Shown: in pieces, positions 63,330-64,000 of the stretch
Layout: the number at the start of each line of letters is the position of its first letter
How positions within the stretch are numbered: position 1 is the first letter of the stretch
NCBI GenBank assembly: GCA_030144725.1
Contig: JASKMD010000016.1
Span: 2,969,567-3,033,566, forward strand
Length of the DNA: 64,000 nucleotides
From: Haematococcus lacustris
Lineage: Eukaryota; Chlorophyta; Chlorophyceae; Chlamydomonadales; Haematococcaceae
Direction: 5' to 3'
The notes under the pieces: generated by a model
The model's database searches: none
What the model saw: only the letters and a program-made list of their open reading frames with translations
Told to the model about the DNA's origin: nothing
Translations under genes and position numbers: made by a program

Positions 63330-64000
63330 CGGGCGATGATGAATGAATGAATGATGATGGAGTGAGTTATAAAGGGGTGAACAGCACTTGTGGCTGATCG
63401 TAGCGTCTAATCCAAAAGCATACCTTGGGCTCGTGTGACAAGCTCCTAAACCACAAGCATCGCGATGAAGATGCAATCCACACACTTAGCGCAGCAAAAG
63501 TCACAATCTAGCACTTGTGGTCTCCGTGGAGCACGTTCAACTCCGTTGCGCCATCGGTGGGAGAAGCAATGGCCCTTATAAAAGCCAATGTGCAAGCGCA
63601 GCAGCTGCACTGTGTGGCACAGAGCGCTTGCTTGCTTGAACTCTTCTTGCTTGAACGTCTTCTGCCAAACACAGTGCGCTGGGCCTGTTCTGCAGGTATC
63701 GGTCGTCCGCGGTGCCATGCCCGACTGCACTGCATCAGCCCGCAGTCTCGGAGCCTGTAGCAGCTCAGAGCAGCTCAGTCCCCAGCAATGCCTCAAGGAG
63801 GGAGTGGTTGGCCATGGCAGCAGCAGTAGCAGTTCTGGGCCAGCAAGCCGCCCAGCCTGGGCCGGCATCAGCTGTCAGAGCGAGTGAGTGTAGTGGCAAC
63901 ATTCTAACACACCTTCACTCACTAGGACTCTCTCAGAGGCTGATGAGCTTCCTGGCCTTCAAACAGCATAGTTTTCCACCAGTTGCAGCCTCACTAGGAC
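63330..64000. other. Window end, no assembled gene
   Basis: Several frames are open on both strands, e.g. a minus frame near 63868-63446, but none could be tied to a start, splice sites or a family. The 5' part of the minus-strand gene at 62722-63321 probably lies here. Confidence 0.4.

Noticed and set aside
63446..63887. Opposing 100-140-codon frames at the window end
   Set aside because: No splice context or family match on either strand; left as an unassigned interval.

Overview
The window looks like nuclear DNA of a chlorophycean green alga. The evidence is high GC content, very heavy simple-sequence repeats, genes cut into many short exons with gtgag/gtaag donors and ctgcag acceptors, TGTAA polyadenylation signals, plastid-type N-termini, a thylakoid-type bestrophin and a ciliary coiled-coil gene. 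The style fits Haematococcus-like volvocine algae best, but the species is an inference. A 500-base run of N (41212-41711) marks a scaffold gap.

Layout. 1-7788 (+): a long low-complexity, disordered coding region whose open frame changes repeatedly; its 5' end lies outside the window. 8887-11901 (-): a probable plastid membrane protein, divergent from an unrecognised gene at 12127-20432 (+) that carries a (CTG)160 tract in an intron. 21440-28905 (-): a 12-exon bestrophin-family anion channel with a long His-rich tail. 30895-36553 (-): a membrane-bound O-acyltransferase of the wax-synthase type. 37405-38037 (-): a doubtful small gene. 38304-40055 (-): the C-terminal part of a class II (GH38) alpha-mannosidase, its 5' part missing or in the gap. 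41814-50696 (+): a MutY-type adenine DNA glycosylase in 14 exons whose reading phases all agree. 51788-52549 (-): an intronless thioredoxin-like [2Fe-2S] ferredoxin. 55048-60863 (-): a 13-exon ciliary coiled-coil (TPH-type) protein. 61.3-64 kb: fragments of further genes and a C-rich minisatellite.

The genes do not form an operon or one pathway; this is an ordinary eukaryotic neighbourhood. Loose themes are plastid and membrane functions (bestrophin, O-acyltransferase, plastid membrane protein, ferredoxin) and genome maintenance (MutY). Between and inside the genes lie repeat arrays, a MITE-like inverted repeat, relics resembling the C-terminus of TnpB/Fanzor-type nucleases, and several dispersed repeats of 30-210 bp, some of them apparently coding. 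No clear multi-gene undescribed system was found. The most unusual items are the repeat-filled MutY gene with a polyQ tract and a PIP-like motif, the bestrophin His-rich tail, the 160-unit CTG tract, and a small dispersed gene-like family sharing the end YQPHVG.
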